Positions 16,601 through 25,523 of a DNA stretch of 49,655 bases are shown one piece after another. Under the pieces are notes generated by a model. It did no database searches. It saw nothing but the letters and a program-made list of their open reading frames with translations, and had not been told where the DNA came from. This DNA comes from Clostridia bacterium (GTDB lineage Bacteria > Bacillota > Clostridia > Christensenellales > Borkfalkiaceae). The translations under genes and the position numbers were made by a program. Each line of letters begins with the position of its first letter. Within the stretch, counting starts at the first letter, position 1. The DNA is taken from the NCBI GenBank assembly GCA_900769545.1, contig CAAGGZ010000097.1:1-49655 (forward strand), given 5' to 3'.

Positions 16601-16641
16601 ATTACGTATAATAATTATAATAAAATATTTAAGGAGTAACA

Positions 16642-19269
16642 ATGAAAGAGTATTGTCAAGAAAAAGACGCCGTTTTATCTGCGTTGTCGGCAACCGATAA
16701 AGGGCTTTCTTCAACGGAAGCTGCGGACAGATTAAGTCAAAACGGCAAGAACAAGCTTGCGGCTGCAAAGAAAAAATCGCTTGTACGCAGATTTTTGGAA
16801 CAGCTTTCCGACCCGATGATTATCATTCTCATCGTAGCGGCGGCAATCAGCGGCGTATTAGCAGTGGTGGAAAACGAAGGTTTTGCCGACGTTATCATCA
16901 TTATGGCGGTGGTTATCATCAACGCTGTACTTGGTGTATTCCAGGAAAGTAAAGCAGAAAAAGCCATCGAAGCCCTGCAAGAAATGTCAGCGGCAACTTC
17001 TAAAGTTTTGCGTGACGGCAAAGTCGTGCATATTCCTAGTGAAGATTTGGTTGTAGGCGACGTAGTTTTATTAGAAGCAGGCGACGCAGTCCCTGCCGAC
17101 GGTAGAATTTTGGACTGCGCGAGCTTGAAAATCGAAGAAGCTGCGCTCACGGGGGAATCTGTTCCCGTAACCAAAACGTCGGACGCAATCGAGCTGAAGG
17201 TAGGCGCAAAAGACGTTCCTTTAGGCGATAGAAAGAATATGGTCTACATGGGCAGTACGGTAGTGTACGGCAGAGGCGTTGTCGTGGTAACGGCAACGGG
17301 TATGGCGACCGAAATGGGTAAGATTGCAGGCGCATTGGCGCAGGCAGAAGAAGGCAAAACGCCTTTGCAAATCAAGCTCGGTCAGTTGTCAAGAATCTTG
17401 ACGTGGATTGTCTTGGGTATCTGCGTGGTGGTTTTTGCAGTACAGTTGATTCGTGCAGGTTCGTTTAACTTCGAATTTGCTCTCAATTCCTTCATGATAG
17501 CAGTATCCTTGGCAGTAGCGGCAATTCCCGAAGGCTTGGCGGCGGTAGTAACCGTTGTGCTTTCCATCGGCGTTACCAATATGTCTAAGAGAAACGCAAT
17601 TATTCGTAAGCTCACGGCGGTGGAAACGCTCGGTTGCGCGCAGATTATCTGTTCGGATAAAACGGGTACGCTCACCCAAAACAAGATGACGGTAGTGGAC
17701 TTCTTCGGTTCGGAAGAAATGCGCGTAGCGGCGGCAATGGCGCTTTGTAGTGATGCGGAGCTTAACGACGACAACACCATCACGGGCGAGCCTACGGAAG
17801 CGGCGCTTGTAGCGTGGGCAGATAAAACGGGGCAAAAGAAAGGTAGCTTAAAGGTTGCATTCCCTCGTGTCGGCGAAGCGCCGTTTGACTCCAATAGAAA
17901 GATGATGTCTACCGTTCATGAAACGGAAGACGGTTATGTACAATACACGAAAGGCGCGCCTGACGTGGTAATCGGCAAATGTACGCACTATATGGAAAAG
18001 GGCGAATGCTTGCCGATGACGGAAGATTACCGTCAGAAAATTCTGGAAGCAAACAAGGCAATGGCAGATAAGGCGTTGCGTGTTTTGGCTTGCGCGGAAC
18101 GTAAATGGACGCAAAAGCCTGACAGCTTCGAAGCGGAGACTTTGGAAGAACAGCTTTGCTTTACGGGCATTTGCGGTATGATTGACCCCGTTCGTCCCGA
18201 AGTAAAAGCGGCGATTGCGGAGTGCAGCGAAGCAGGCGTTCGAGCAATTATGATCACGGGTGACCATATCGACACGGCGGTTGCGATTGCAAAGGAATTG
18301 GGGATTTTAAAGGACGGTATTCGTGCGATTTCGGGTTCTCAGCTCGATGAAATGGACGATGAAACGTTTGAGAAAGAATTCCAATCCATCGGTGTATACG
18401 CGCGTGTTCAGCCGGAGCATAAGACTCGTATTGTCAACGCTTGGAGAAAGATAGGTAAAGTAACGGCAATGACGGGTGACGGCGTCAACGACGCGCCCTC
18501 GATTAAGGCGGCTGATATTGGCGTCGGTATGGGTATCACGGGTACGGACGTTACCAAAAACGTTGCGGACATGGTGCTCACGGACGACAATTTTGCGACC
18601 ATTGTCGGCGCGGTAGAGGAAGGCAGAAGAATTTACGATAACATTCGAAAAGCCATTCAATTCCTGCTCGCTTCTAATATGAGCGAGGTTATTGCGATTT
18701 TTGCGGCAACGTTGATTGGTTTTACCATTTTAAAGCCCGTGCATTTGCTCTGGATTAACCTTGTTACGGATACTTTCCCTGCATTGGCGCTCGGTATGGA
18801 AACGGCGGAATCGGACATTATGAAACGTAAGCCTCGCGACCCTAAAGCAGGCTTGTTCTCGGGCGGTCTTGGCGTGGACGTAATCTATCAAGGCTTTATG
18901 GTGGCGGCACTCGTATTGGCGTCCTACTTTATCGGCGCAAAAGTGCTTGCAACGCAGGATATGGCGGAACACGGTATGACGATGGCGTTCTTGACGATGT
19001 CCATGGCGGAAATTTTCCACGGCTTCAATATGCGTTCGCAGCGCGGTAGCATTTTCACAATGAAAAAACAGAACAAAATTTTGTGGCTTGCGGCGCTCGG
19101 TTCGCTTGTTGCAACGACGCTTGTATGTGAAGTGCCTTTCCTTGCAAACGCATTTGGTTTGGTAGGGGTAGGCTTCGTGGAATATATCGTAGCGATTGGT
19201 TTGGGCTTGTGCGTATTACCTATCGTGGAAATCGTGAAACTGTTCCAGCGTAAGTTTGGAAAGAAATAA
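16642..19269 (+). CDS. P-type cation ATPase (type IIA/B, probable Mn2+/Ca2+ exporter)
   Basis: Membrane ATPase of 875 residues. An N-terminal cation-ATPase domain is followed by the actuator TGESVP, the M4 ion-binding PEGL (296-299), the phosphorylation motif DKTGTLT (Asp339), the nucleotide-binding KGAPD, and the hinge TGDGVNDAPS. A C-terminal set of four or more membrane helices ends the protein. The layout is that of SERCA/PMR1-like pumps. The manganese riboswitch upstream argues that Mn2+ is the physiological substrate, exported when it is in excess; Ca2+ transport cannot be excluded. GGAGTAAC precedes the ATG. The gene stands alone. Confidence 0.93.
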   Translation: MKEYCQEKDAVLSALSATDKGLSSTEAADRLSQNGKNKLAAAKKKSLVRRFLEQLSDPMIIILIVAAAISGVLAVVENEGFADVIIIMAVVIINAVLGVFQESKAEKAIEALQEMSAATSKVLRDGKVVHIPSEDLVVGDVVLLEAGDAVPADGRILDCASLKIEEAALTGESVPVTKTSDAIELKVGAKDVPLGDRKNMVYMGSTVVYGRGVVVVTATGMATEMGKIAGALAQAEEGKTPLQIKLGQLSRILTWIVLGICVVVFAVQLIRAGSFNFEFALNSFMIAVSLAVAAIPEGLAAVVTVVLSIGVTNMSKRNAIIRKLTAVETLGCAQIICSDKTGTLTQNKMTVVDFFGSEEMRVAAAMALCSDAELNDDNTITGEPTEAALVAWADKTGQKKGSLKVAFPRVGEAPFDSNRKMMSTVHETEDGYVQYTKGAPDVVIGKCTHYMEKGECLPMTEDYRQKILEANKAMADKALRVLACAERKWTQKPDSFEAETLEEQLCFTGICGMIDPVRPEVKAAIAECSEAGVRAIMITGDHIDTAVAIAKELGILKDGIRAISGSQLDEMDDETFEKEFQSIGVYARVQPEHKTRIVNAWRKIGKVTAMTGDGVNDAPSIKAADIGVGMGITGTDVTKNVADMVLTDDNFATIVGAVEEGRRIYDNIRKAIQFLLASNMSEVIAIFAATLIGFTILKPVHLLWINLVTDTFPALALGMETAESDIMKRKPRDPKAGLFSGGLGVDVIYQGFMVAALVLASYFIGAKVLATQDMAEHGMTMAFLTMSMAEIFHGFNMRSQRGSIFTMKKQNKILWLAALGSLVATTLVCEVPFLANAFGLVGVGFVEYIVAIGLGLCVLPIVEIVKLFQRKFGKK

Positions 19270-19582
19270 AAAAAATACGGAAATTGCAATTTTTGGAGAA
19301 ATGGATACCGTGTTCGCGTTGAAAATTACTTTTTTGAGCGCCTTGGTATAAATTTTCAAAAAAAATTGCAATTTTTTCTGATATTTTTTCGTCAAACCCT
19401 TGACCGAACGAATAAGATGTGCTATAATAATGCTTGAGAGAATAGGATTTTCCATTTTTTTGGTAAATTTTTTGACTTTAAAAATATAATTTTTACTTTG
19501 AGCGTAACCGCTTGAAGTGAAATGCAATTTATATTGGAAAAATACATTTGTCTTTTAGGACAGATAAAGACCGAGGTGTAAA
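19270..19582 (+). promoter_or_regulatory. 313-nt AT-rich intergenic region with promoter
   Basis: No gene is visible. TTGACC (19400-19405), 17-bp spacer and TATAAT (19423-19428), preceded by TGC, form an extended -10 promoter for the next gene. That gives an unusually long untranslated leader of about 145 nt, mostly A/T-rich with repeated ATTTTT runs. I see no known riboswitch in it. No strong terminator follows the ATPase gene. Confidence 0.75.
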
Positions 19583-21439
19583 ATGGCGGACAGAAAACAA
19601 CAACAACTGCAACAGACGTCTAAAATTGATGCGTTGTATAGCTGGCTTTCGTATGACCTTCAAAGAATGAAGGGTGAATTGATGAACGAGTTGAAATACT
19701 CTTCCGTTCAAATTGGTTCGCTCTATCAGGAGATGAAGGCTGATAAGTCTTCTTCAGCGCAAGCAATTACGCAGGAAATTCGTTTCAGCTATAAACAGAA
19801 TCAAACCATTTACGATGGCTTGGCTTCTATGATTACGCATGAAGTCGGCGACCGTATGAACTCGATGGACGATAAGCTCTCTTCTATCGAGCAGGTTCGC
19901 GCGCTGAACGAAGAGTTGGTTTCGCTCGTCAGCGGAGACGTATTGTCTCAGGTTGGCGTCATTGAAGCGAAGATTGCATTGCTTGAAAAAATCGAGCAGA
20001 TGCTTGCAAGTATCAATGAAAAGATTGCCTCTATTCCCGCAGCGGAAGTAGATTATAATAAAATTATCAACGGCTCGGCTGAAAAAGTTATCGAGGCGTT
20101 GCCTTATCCCGAAAAGGTTGACTACAACCGTATTTCGGAGCTTGCGCAGCAAGCAGCGGCTTCCGCGGTTGAAAAAGCTCTGTCCGCTTTTAACGTAGAA
20201 GCATTGGCTGACGTTGTTGCTGCAAAGGTTGCGGCAAGCGCACCTCAGATTGATTATGACAAGCTCGCTGATGTTGTTGTTGCGAAGCTTGCAGGCGTTG
20301 AACAGAACTACGAAATCGTTTTGGACGACGAAGGTATTGAGAAAGTTGCCGAAAAGGTATCTGCAAAACTCAGCGCAGTGGAATCCATCGACTACGACAG
20401 AGTATGTCAAGCAGCGCAGGCTGGTATGGTTATGCCTGATCCCGTTGACTACGACCGTATCGCAGAAATCGTGGATGAAAAATTGGCAGAAAGCGACAAA
20501 GAACCTACATACGATTTGGTTATCGACAGAAGCGGTATCGAAGCAATCGCTAACGGCGTTGTAGAAAAGCTCGGCAGCGTATGTGTTGTTGAACAGGAAA
20601 TCGGCGCGGCAGACGCAGCTCCCGTTGAGGCAGTAGAAGAACCTGTTGAAGAACCCGTAGTAGAAGCAGCGGAAGCTCCCGTAGAAGAGCCTATCGTTGA
20701 AGAAGCTCCCGTAGAGGAAGCTGTGGAAGAAACGGTAGAAGCTCCTGTTGAAGAAGAACCCGTTGCAGAAGAAATCGAATCTGCGGCAGACGTTATCGAA
20801 GAAGAAGTGGTTGCCATTGAGGAACCTATCGTCGTATACGATCCCGTAGTAGAAAAAGAAGCAAAGAGAGAGATTGCGTACTCCGTTGTTGCAGAATATC
20901 AGGAAGTAGACAATCAGCTCGTTGATGCGGAGACCGGTTTGGTTATCCGTTTGAAGAGAAGCTTCACGGCAAAAATGAGACAGAGCGATGAAAAGGTAAA
21001 GGGCTACTATAGCGACCTTAAGAACGAGCTCACCTCCTATAAGAGAATCAACTCCAACGTAAGCTGGCACGGCGATAGATTCAACTTCGGTCGTGATACC
21101 ATTGCAAAGATTAACATTTGCGGTAAGACGCTTTGCTTCTATCTTGCATTGGATCCCAACGATCCCGAATTGAAGACAACCGTATATCACCAGAAAGACG
21201 TTGGCGACCAAAAGGCTTACGAACTCACGCCTTTCCTTGTAAAGGTTAAGAGCGACGCTGCTGCAAAGAAAGCGCTCCGTTTGGTAGGCTTCCTTGCTGA
21301 AAAGGTCGGCGCTGAAAAGGACGAAGCATTCCAGCCTGTTGACTACGTTGATGAATTTAAGTATCAGTCTACGAAACAGTTGTTTGAAGACGGCTTCATT
21401 AAGGTTACCAAGGAAAAGAAAGTAGACTTGGATTTCTAA
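19583..21439 (+). CDS. large acidic coiled-coil protein, unknown function
   Basis: Protein of 618 residues that I do not recognise. There is no signal peptide or membrane helix, so it is cytoplasmic. Residues 10-150 are helical and coiled-coil-like. Residues about 155-335 carry repeats starting (V/I)DY(N/D)(K/R)I-x-E-x-A (at 156, 179, 223, 269 and 288), alternating with YEIVLDDEGIEKVAEKV-type units. Residues about 343-430 are an acidic EEPVEEAPVEE low-complexity stretch. Residues about 455-575 form a compact conserved-looking C-terminal domain with VKGYYSDLKNEL, SWHGDRFNFGR, ICGKTLCFYLALDP and VKSDAAAKKALRL. It has its own strong promoter and terminator. A scaffold or nucleoid role is possible, but there is no direct evidence. 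Confidence 0.75.
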   Translation: MADRKQQQLQQTSKIDALYSWLSYDLQRMKGELMNELKYSSVQIGSLYQEMKADKSSSAQAITQEIRFSYKQNQTIYDGLASMITHEVGDRMNSMDDKLSSIEQVRALNEELVSLVSGDVLSQVGVIEAKIALLEKIEQMLASINEKIASIPAAEVDYNKIINGSAEKVIEALPYPEKVDYNRISELAQQAAASAVEKALSAFNVEALADVVAAKVAASAPQIDYDKLADVVVAKLAGVEQNYEIVLDDEGIEKVAEKVSAKLSAVESIDYDRVCQAAQAGMVMPDPVDYDRIAEIVDEKLAESDKEPTYDLVIDRSGIEAIANGVVEKLGSVCVVEQEIGAADAAPVEAVEEPVEEPVVEAAEAPVEEPIVEEAPVEEAVEETVEAPVEEEPVAEEIESAADVIEEEVVAIEEPIVVYDPVVEKEAKREIAYSVVAEYQEVDNQLVDAETGLVIRLKRSFTAKMRQSDEKVKGYYSDLKNELTSYKRINSNVSWHGDRFNFGRDTIAKINICGKTLCFYLALDPNDPELKTTVYHQKDVGDQKAYELTPFLVKVKSDAAAKKALRLVGFLAEKVGAEKDEAFQPVDYVDEFKYQSTKQLFEDGFIKVTKEKKVDLDF

Positions 21440-21469
21440 GGTAAAAAATCACATACGAATAATCAAAGA

Positions 21470-21504
21470 AGAGAGCTGATAATTCCTATAATTTTCGGCT
21501 CTCT
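21470..21504 (+). terminator. terminator after the coiled-coil gene
   Basis: A 10-bp stem with one G-T pair (21470-21479 with 21495-21504) is followed by ATTTTATA, a moderately strong intrinsic terminator. Confidence 0.7.
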
Positions 21505-21541
21505 ATTTTATAAACGGAAAAAATGGGTAAAAAATACATAC

Positions 21542-21591
21542 GTGAACGTCTTAGGGGAGCGTTCACTGAAAATTCGGCGAGGAGTCTCGCC
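21542..21591 (+). promoter_or_regulatory. two hairpins in the RNase J leader
   Basis: GTGAACG (21542-21548) pairs with CGTTCAC (21560-21566), and GGCGAG (21576-21581) pairs with CTCGCC (21586-21591). The second hairpin ends 3 nt before the ribosome site AAGGAG (21594-21599), a layout suited to control of RNA decay or of translation. No promoter is clear, so the leader may be transcribed from upstream. Confidence 0.6.
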
Positions 21592-21613
21592 TTAAGGAGT
21601 AAGAATTAAAACA

Positions 21614-23674
21614 GTGAAAGACAAAAAAACAAGCAAGGTTTTTAGGGTTGACGAACAAAATGTTCCAACGCCCAAAAAACGTTTTACGAAAGAGAAGAGT
21701 CCTATGGGGACGGCTTTTGACGGTAAGCCGCTTTCGGCGGCGCCCACACAGAAGAAGCGGAGCGAAAAGAAGAATGTTTCCGTAAAAGCAACAGAAAATA
21801 AGAAGACGAATAGAAAAACGGATAAGTTTCTTGATAAACACAATGTGTCGCAGGAAAAGAGCGTAACACCGTCTCGCAAAAAGCGTATTGCGCCGCCTCG
21901 GGAATCCAATTCGGAATTTATCCCGTTTGAAGCGGCAGTTCCATCGAAAAAAGCAAGAAGAAAACAAGCGATGCCGCAAACAGAAACGCTTGAAAATACT
22001 AAACCTATACAAGGAAAGAGAAAGAAAGCGGTTAAAATCATTTTCCTTGGCGGCGTAGGGGAAGTGGGTAAAAATATTACGGCAATCGAGTACGGCAACG
22101 ACATCATTGTTATCGACGCAGGTATGACTTTTCCTAATGGCGAGGATATGCCGGGGATTGATGCCGTTGTACCCGATACCACCTATTTGGCGCAAAATAA
22201 GAATAAGATTAAAGGGATTTTCCTCACGCACGGTCACGAAGACCATATCGGCGGACTTCCTTATTTAATGAAGGAGCTTAATCCCGACACGCCCATTTAC
22301 GGAACAAAGCTTACGTTAATGCTCGTGGATAATAAATTGCAGGAGCATCGTATTCAAAACCTTTCGCAAAAGGTAGTTGTCGCAGGCGACACCGTTAAAG
22401 CAGGCGTATTTGAGATAGAATTTATCAATGTAAACCACTCGATTTGCGGCGCTTGCGCATTGGCGATTCGCACGCCCGAAGGTTTGATCTATCACAGCGG
22501 CGACTTCAAAATCGATTTAACGCCCGTCGCAGGCGAGCCCATTGATTTAAAGAGAATTGCTCAGCTCGGTAGCGAAGGCGTACTGCTGTATATGAGCGAA
22601 TCCACCAACATCGAGCGTCCCGGTTACACTATGGGCGAAGCGGTTGTTGCGACAACGTTAGACCATTTATTCTCAGGCAATATGACGCGCAGGCTGATTA
22701 TTGCGACGTTCGCTTCGAATATTCACCGCTTACAGCAAATCATCGATTTGGCGGTAAAATATAACCGAAAAGTGGCGCTTTCAGGGCGCAGTATGCTCAA
22801 AATCGTTGATGCGGCAGTGAAGATTGGGGAGCTCAAAATTCCCGAAAACGTCTTGGTTGACATTGAAAAAGCAAAGAATTTTGCAGACAAGGAACTGTTG
22901 ATTGTTTCCACGGGCTCGCAAGGAGAACCAATGAGCGCGTTGACAAGAATGGCGCTTGGGGAATTCAACAAAGTAACGATAGACGACAACGATACGATTA
23001 TCATTTCAGCGCATCCCATTCCGGGGAATGAAAAAATGATTTATCGCGTTATCAACAACCTTTATAAAAAGGGCGCGCGCGTTGTATACGAAAGTTTGGA
23101 AAATATCCACGTTTCGGGACATGCGTGCATTGAGGAACATAAAATTCTTCATAAATTATTAAAACCTAAATTCTTTATCCCCGTTCACGGTGAATATCGA
23201 CATTTGAAACGTCACGCGCAGCTTAGCGAAGAACTCGGCACGCTTGCGCATAATATACTCATTCCCGAGATTGGCAACTGCGTGGAACTCACGGCAAGCT
23301 CCTTAAAGCTTGGGGAAAACGTACAGGCAGGGGCAAGACTTATCGACGGCGAAGGCGTAGAGGATTACGGCACTAGCGAAGTTATGAAAGACCGCTTGAA
23401 AATGTCGGCAGACGGCGTATTTACGGTGGCTATGGCAGTAACGGGCAATTACGTTATCAACGACCCTGTGATTGAAGCGCACGGCTGCGTTTATGCGGCA
23501 GGCGCGACTGAACAGGAACTCAAAACGGTTATACAAAAGGCAGTGGATGGCTACGATTACGAAGCAGGTAACAAAGCGGAGTTATCGCAGACCATTCGCA
23601 AAGCATTGAAAAATTATTTCTACAAAAAGACAAAACAAGCGCCGCTTATCGTGGTGTCCTTGTTAGAGGTATAA
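21614..23674 (+). CDS. rnj: ribonuclease J with basic N-terminal extension
   Basis: Protein of 686 residues. From about residue 140 it is a full RNase J: KIIFLGGVGEVGKNITA, the metallo-beta-lactamase motif HGHEDH (206-211), a beta-CASP domain with STGSQGEPMSAL, and the late motif VSGHACIEEHKILHKLLKPKFFIPVHGEYRHL. RNase J does 5'-3' exonuclease and endonuclease work on mRNA and rRNA. Residues 1-137 are an extra Lys/Arg/Ser-rich, probably disordered tail not found in the usual 555-residue enzyme. I use the GTG at 21614, which is 14 nt from AAGGAG; an in-frame ATT at 21605 has better spacing, so the exact start is uncertain. It heads a long co-directional run. Confidence 0.95.
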   Translation: MKDKKTSKVFRVDEQNVPTPKKRFTKEKSPMGTAFDGKPLSAAPTQKKRSEKKNVSVKATENKKTNRKTDKFLDKHNVSQEKSVTPSRKKRIAPPRESNSEFIPFEAAVPSKKARRKQAMPQTETLENTKPIQGKRKKAVKIIFLGGVGEVGKNITAIEYGNDIIVIDAGMTFPNGEDMPGIDAVVPDTTYLAQNKNKIKGIFLTHGHEDHIGGLPYLMKELNPDTPIYGTKLTLMLVDNKLQEHRIQNLSQKVVVAGDTVKAGVFEIEFINVNHSICGACALAIRTPEGLIYHSGDFKIDLTPVAGEPIDLKRIAQLGSEGVLLYMSESTNIERPGYTMGEAVVATTLDHLFSGNMTRRLIIATFASNIHRLQQIIDLAVKYNRKVALSGRSMLKIVDAAVKIGELKIPENVLVDIEKAKNFADKELLIVSTGSQGEPMSALTRMALGEFNKVTIDDNDTIIISAHPIPGNEKMIYRVINNLYKKGARVVYESLENIHVSGHACIEEHKILHKLLKPKFFIPVHGEYRHLKRHAQLSEELGTLAHNILIPEIGNCVELTASSLKLGENVQAGARLIDGEGVEDYGTSEVMKDRLKMSADGVFTVAMAVTGNYVINDPVIEAHGCVYAAGATEQELKTVIQKAVDGYDYEAGNKAELSQTIRKALKNYFYKKTKQAPLIVVSLLEV

Positions 23675-23675
23675 G

Positions 23676-24305
23676 ATGAAATACACTGCGTCCTTGGTAC
23701 AATTAAACATAGACGAACGGATTTCCGCCCGTCGAGCGGACGCATTGTCGCGTGGAATCCCCGTGGCGGATGATGAAACGCTGAATTTTTTACTTGTTAT
23801 GCTTGCAGCAGTTAAGCCCAAACGCATATTGGAAATTGGCACAGCGGTAGGCTTGTCGGCAACGGCGATGCTCTATGCTTGTCCTGACGCTAAGCTCACC
23901 ACCATGGAATTGGAGGAAGAGCGTTATTTAGAGGCAAAGAAAAACTTTGCTGACTTTGGAATAACGGAGCGCGTCACAGCGCATTTGGGCGACGCAGGGG
24001 AGATTCTTGCGATGATGGACGGGCAGTTCGATTTCGTGTTTTTAGACGGCCCGAAAGCGCAGTATGAAAAGTATTTATTCGACTTAAAACGCCTTATGGT
24101 ACAGGGTGCGGTGCTCTTTGCCGACGACGTGCTTTTGTACGGTTGGGTCAGCGGAGAAGAACCGACGCCGCAAAAACGACATTCCATTGTCGATAAAATC
24201 CGTTCCTATCTTTCGGTAGTAACGGCAGATACTGATTTTACAACTTCCGTACTCGACGTGGGGGACGGAGTAGCTCTGTCCATATACAAGGGCAAGGAAA
24301 AATAA
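23676..24305 (+). CDS. trmR: SAM-dependent O-methyltransferase, TrmR (YrrM)-like
   Basis: Protein of 209 residues of the class I O-methyltransferase (Methyltransf_3) fold. Motif I is ILEIGTAVGLSATAML (about 51-66), followed by the acidic TMELEEERY and the metal-site FVFLDGPKAQY and FADDVLLYG. In Bacillus subtilis TrmR (YrrM) methylates 5-hydroxyuridine at tRNA position 34 to 5-methoxyuridine and lies next to the U32 genes yrrN/yrrO that make the hydroxyl. The next gene here is a U32 protein of that type, so the same job is likely. The ATG follows the RNase J stop by 1 nt, implying coupled translation. Confidence 0.82.
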   Translation: MKYTASLVQLNIDERISARRADALSRGIPVADDETLNFLLVMLAAVKPKRILEIGTAVGLSATAMLYACPDAKLTTMELEEERYLEAKKNFADFGITERVTAHLGDAGEILAMMDGQFDFVFLDGPKAQYEKYLFDLKRLMVQGAVLFADDVLLYGWVSGEEPTPQKRHSIVDKIRSYLSVVTADTDFTTSVLDVGDGVALSIYKGKEK

Positions 24306-24320
24306 AGGCAGGGGAGTATT

Positions 24321-25523
24321 ATGAAAGCAGAACTTTTAGCGCCTGCCGGCAGCTATGCAAAATTTTTAACCGCAATGCACTTTGGCGCAGACGCGGTGTA
24401 CGTTGGCGGAAAGAATTTTTCTTTGCGCACTTTTGCGGATAACTTTACGGCGGAGGAGCTCTCGTCCGCCGTTTCTCACGCGCATTCGCTGGGCAAAAAA
24501 GTATACGTTACGGCAAATATTTTTGCCAAAAACGCCGATTTTACGCAGTTAAAAGAATATTTTCAGTTTTTAGAAAGTATTGAAGTGGACGCTGCTATTA
24601 TCAGCGACCCGGGTGCGATTTACCTTGCCAAACAGGTTGCGCCCAAGCTCCCCATTCATCTTTCCACGCAAGCGAATACGGTCAACAAATACGCCGTAAA
24701 ATTTTGGAAAGAGCAGGGGCTTTCCCGCATCATTCTCGCAAGAGAGCTTTCCATTAAAGAAATTGCCGAGATACACGACTTTGTTCCCGATATCGAACTC
24801 GAAGCATTTGTTCACGGAGCTATGTGCATTTCATACAGCGGCAGATGTCTTTTGTCCGATTATTTAGACGGTCGCTCGTCTAATAGAGGCGCATGTGTAC
24901 AATCTTGCAGGTGGCGTTATGAAGTTCGCGCCTTAAACGCAACCAACGGTCAGTCGGAATGGTTGCCCATCGAAGAGGACGAGAAAGGCACGTATATCTT
25001 TAACAGCAAGGATTTAAATATGTTATCGCACTTGCAGGACTTGGAAAATGCAGGGATAAGCTCCTTTAAAATCGAAGGCAGAATGAAGAGCGGCTACTAC
25101 CTTGCAACCGTTATCAACGCTTATCGTAGAGCAATGGACGGCGAAGCGTTATCCGCTTCGGAAACGGAACTTTGTAACGTTGCGCATAGAACGTATACAA
25201 AAGCGTACACTTTAGGCGCAAACAAGGAAACGGTCAACTATAACGATAGCCAATCCAAAGGCGATTACGTGTATATTGCGGACGTAGTGGATGGCAAAGA
25301 CGGCTTTGTTTATGCGGAAATGCGTAACCGTTTCAAGCAGGGCGACGTTTTAGAGGTGCTTTCGCCAAACGCTAATTTCGGCAAAACGTTCACGGTGGAA
25401 AGAATGTACGATTCTAAGGGTGAAATCGCGACGGACGCGAAGCTTGTGCAGGAAATTTATAAAATAGAATGTCCGTATATCCTGCAAAAGGGAGACTATC
25501 TTCGTAGGAAGGTATCAAAATAA
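24321..25523 (+). CDS. trhP: U32 family protein, TrhP-like tRNA uridine hydroxylation enzyme
   Basis: Protein of 400 residues labelled U32 peptidase in databases. ELLAPAGSYAKF opens the TIM-barrel-like domain. HGAMCISYSGRC (Cys169, Cys176) and RGACVQSC (Cys192, Cys196) supply the four Cys thought to hold an iron-sulphur cluster. FKIEGRMKS follows, and a C-terminal beta domain starts at about 310. U32 proteins of this group (TrhP, RlhA) use prephenate-dependent chemistry to hydroxylate RNA; the neighbouring TrmR-like gene supports the tRNA U34 branch. Only one TrhP-like gene is here, where Bacillus has two. GGGGAG precedes the start. Confidence 0.85.
   Translation: MKAELLAPAGSYAKFLTAMHFGADAVYVGGKNFSLRTFADNFTAEELSSAVSHAHSLGKKVYVTANIFAKNADFTQLKEYFQFLESIEVDAAIISDPGAIYLAKQVAPKLPIHLSTQANTVNKYAVKFWKEQGLSRIILARELSIKEIAEIHDFVPDIELEAFVHGAMCISYSGRCLLSDYLDGRSSNRGACVQSCRWRYEVRALNATNGQSEWLPIEEDEKGTYIFNSKDLNMLSHLQDLENAGISSFKIEGRMKSGYYLATVINAYRRAMDGEALSASETELCNVAHRTYTKAYTLGANKETVNYNDSQSKGDYVYIADVVDGKDGFVYAEMRNRFKQGDVLEVLSPNANFGKTFTVERMYDSKGEIATDAKLVQEIYKIECPYILQKGDYLRRKVSK

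Noticed and set aside
19754..21211. 485-codon open frame opposite the coiled-coil gene
   Set aside because: Phe/Asn/Cys-rich low-complexity translation, a mirror of repeated acidic codons; no ribosome site.
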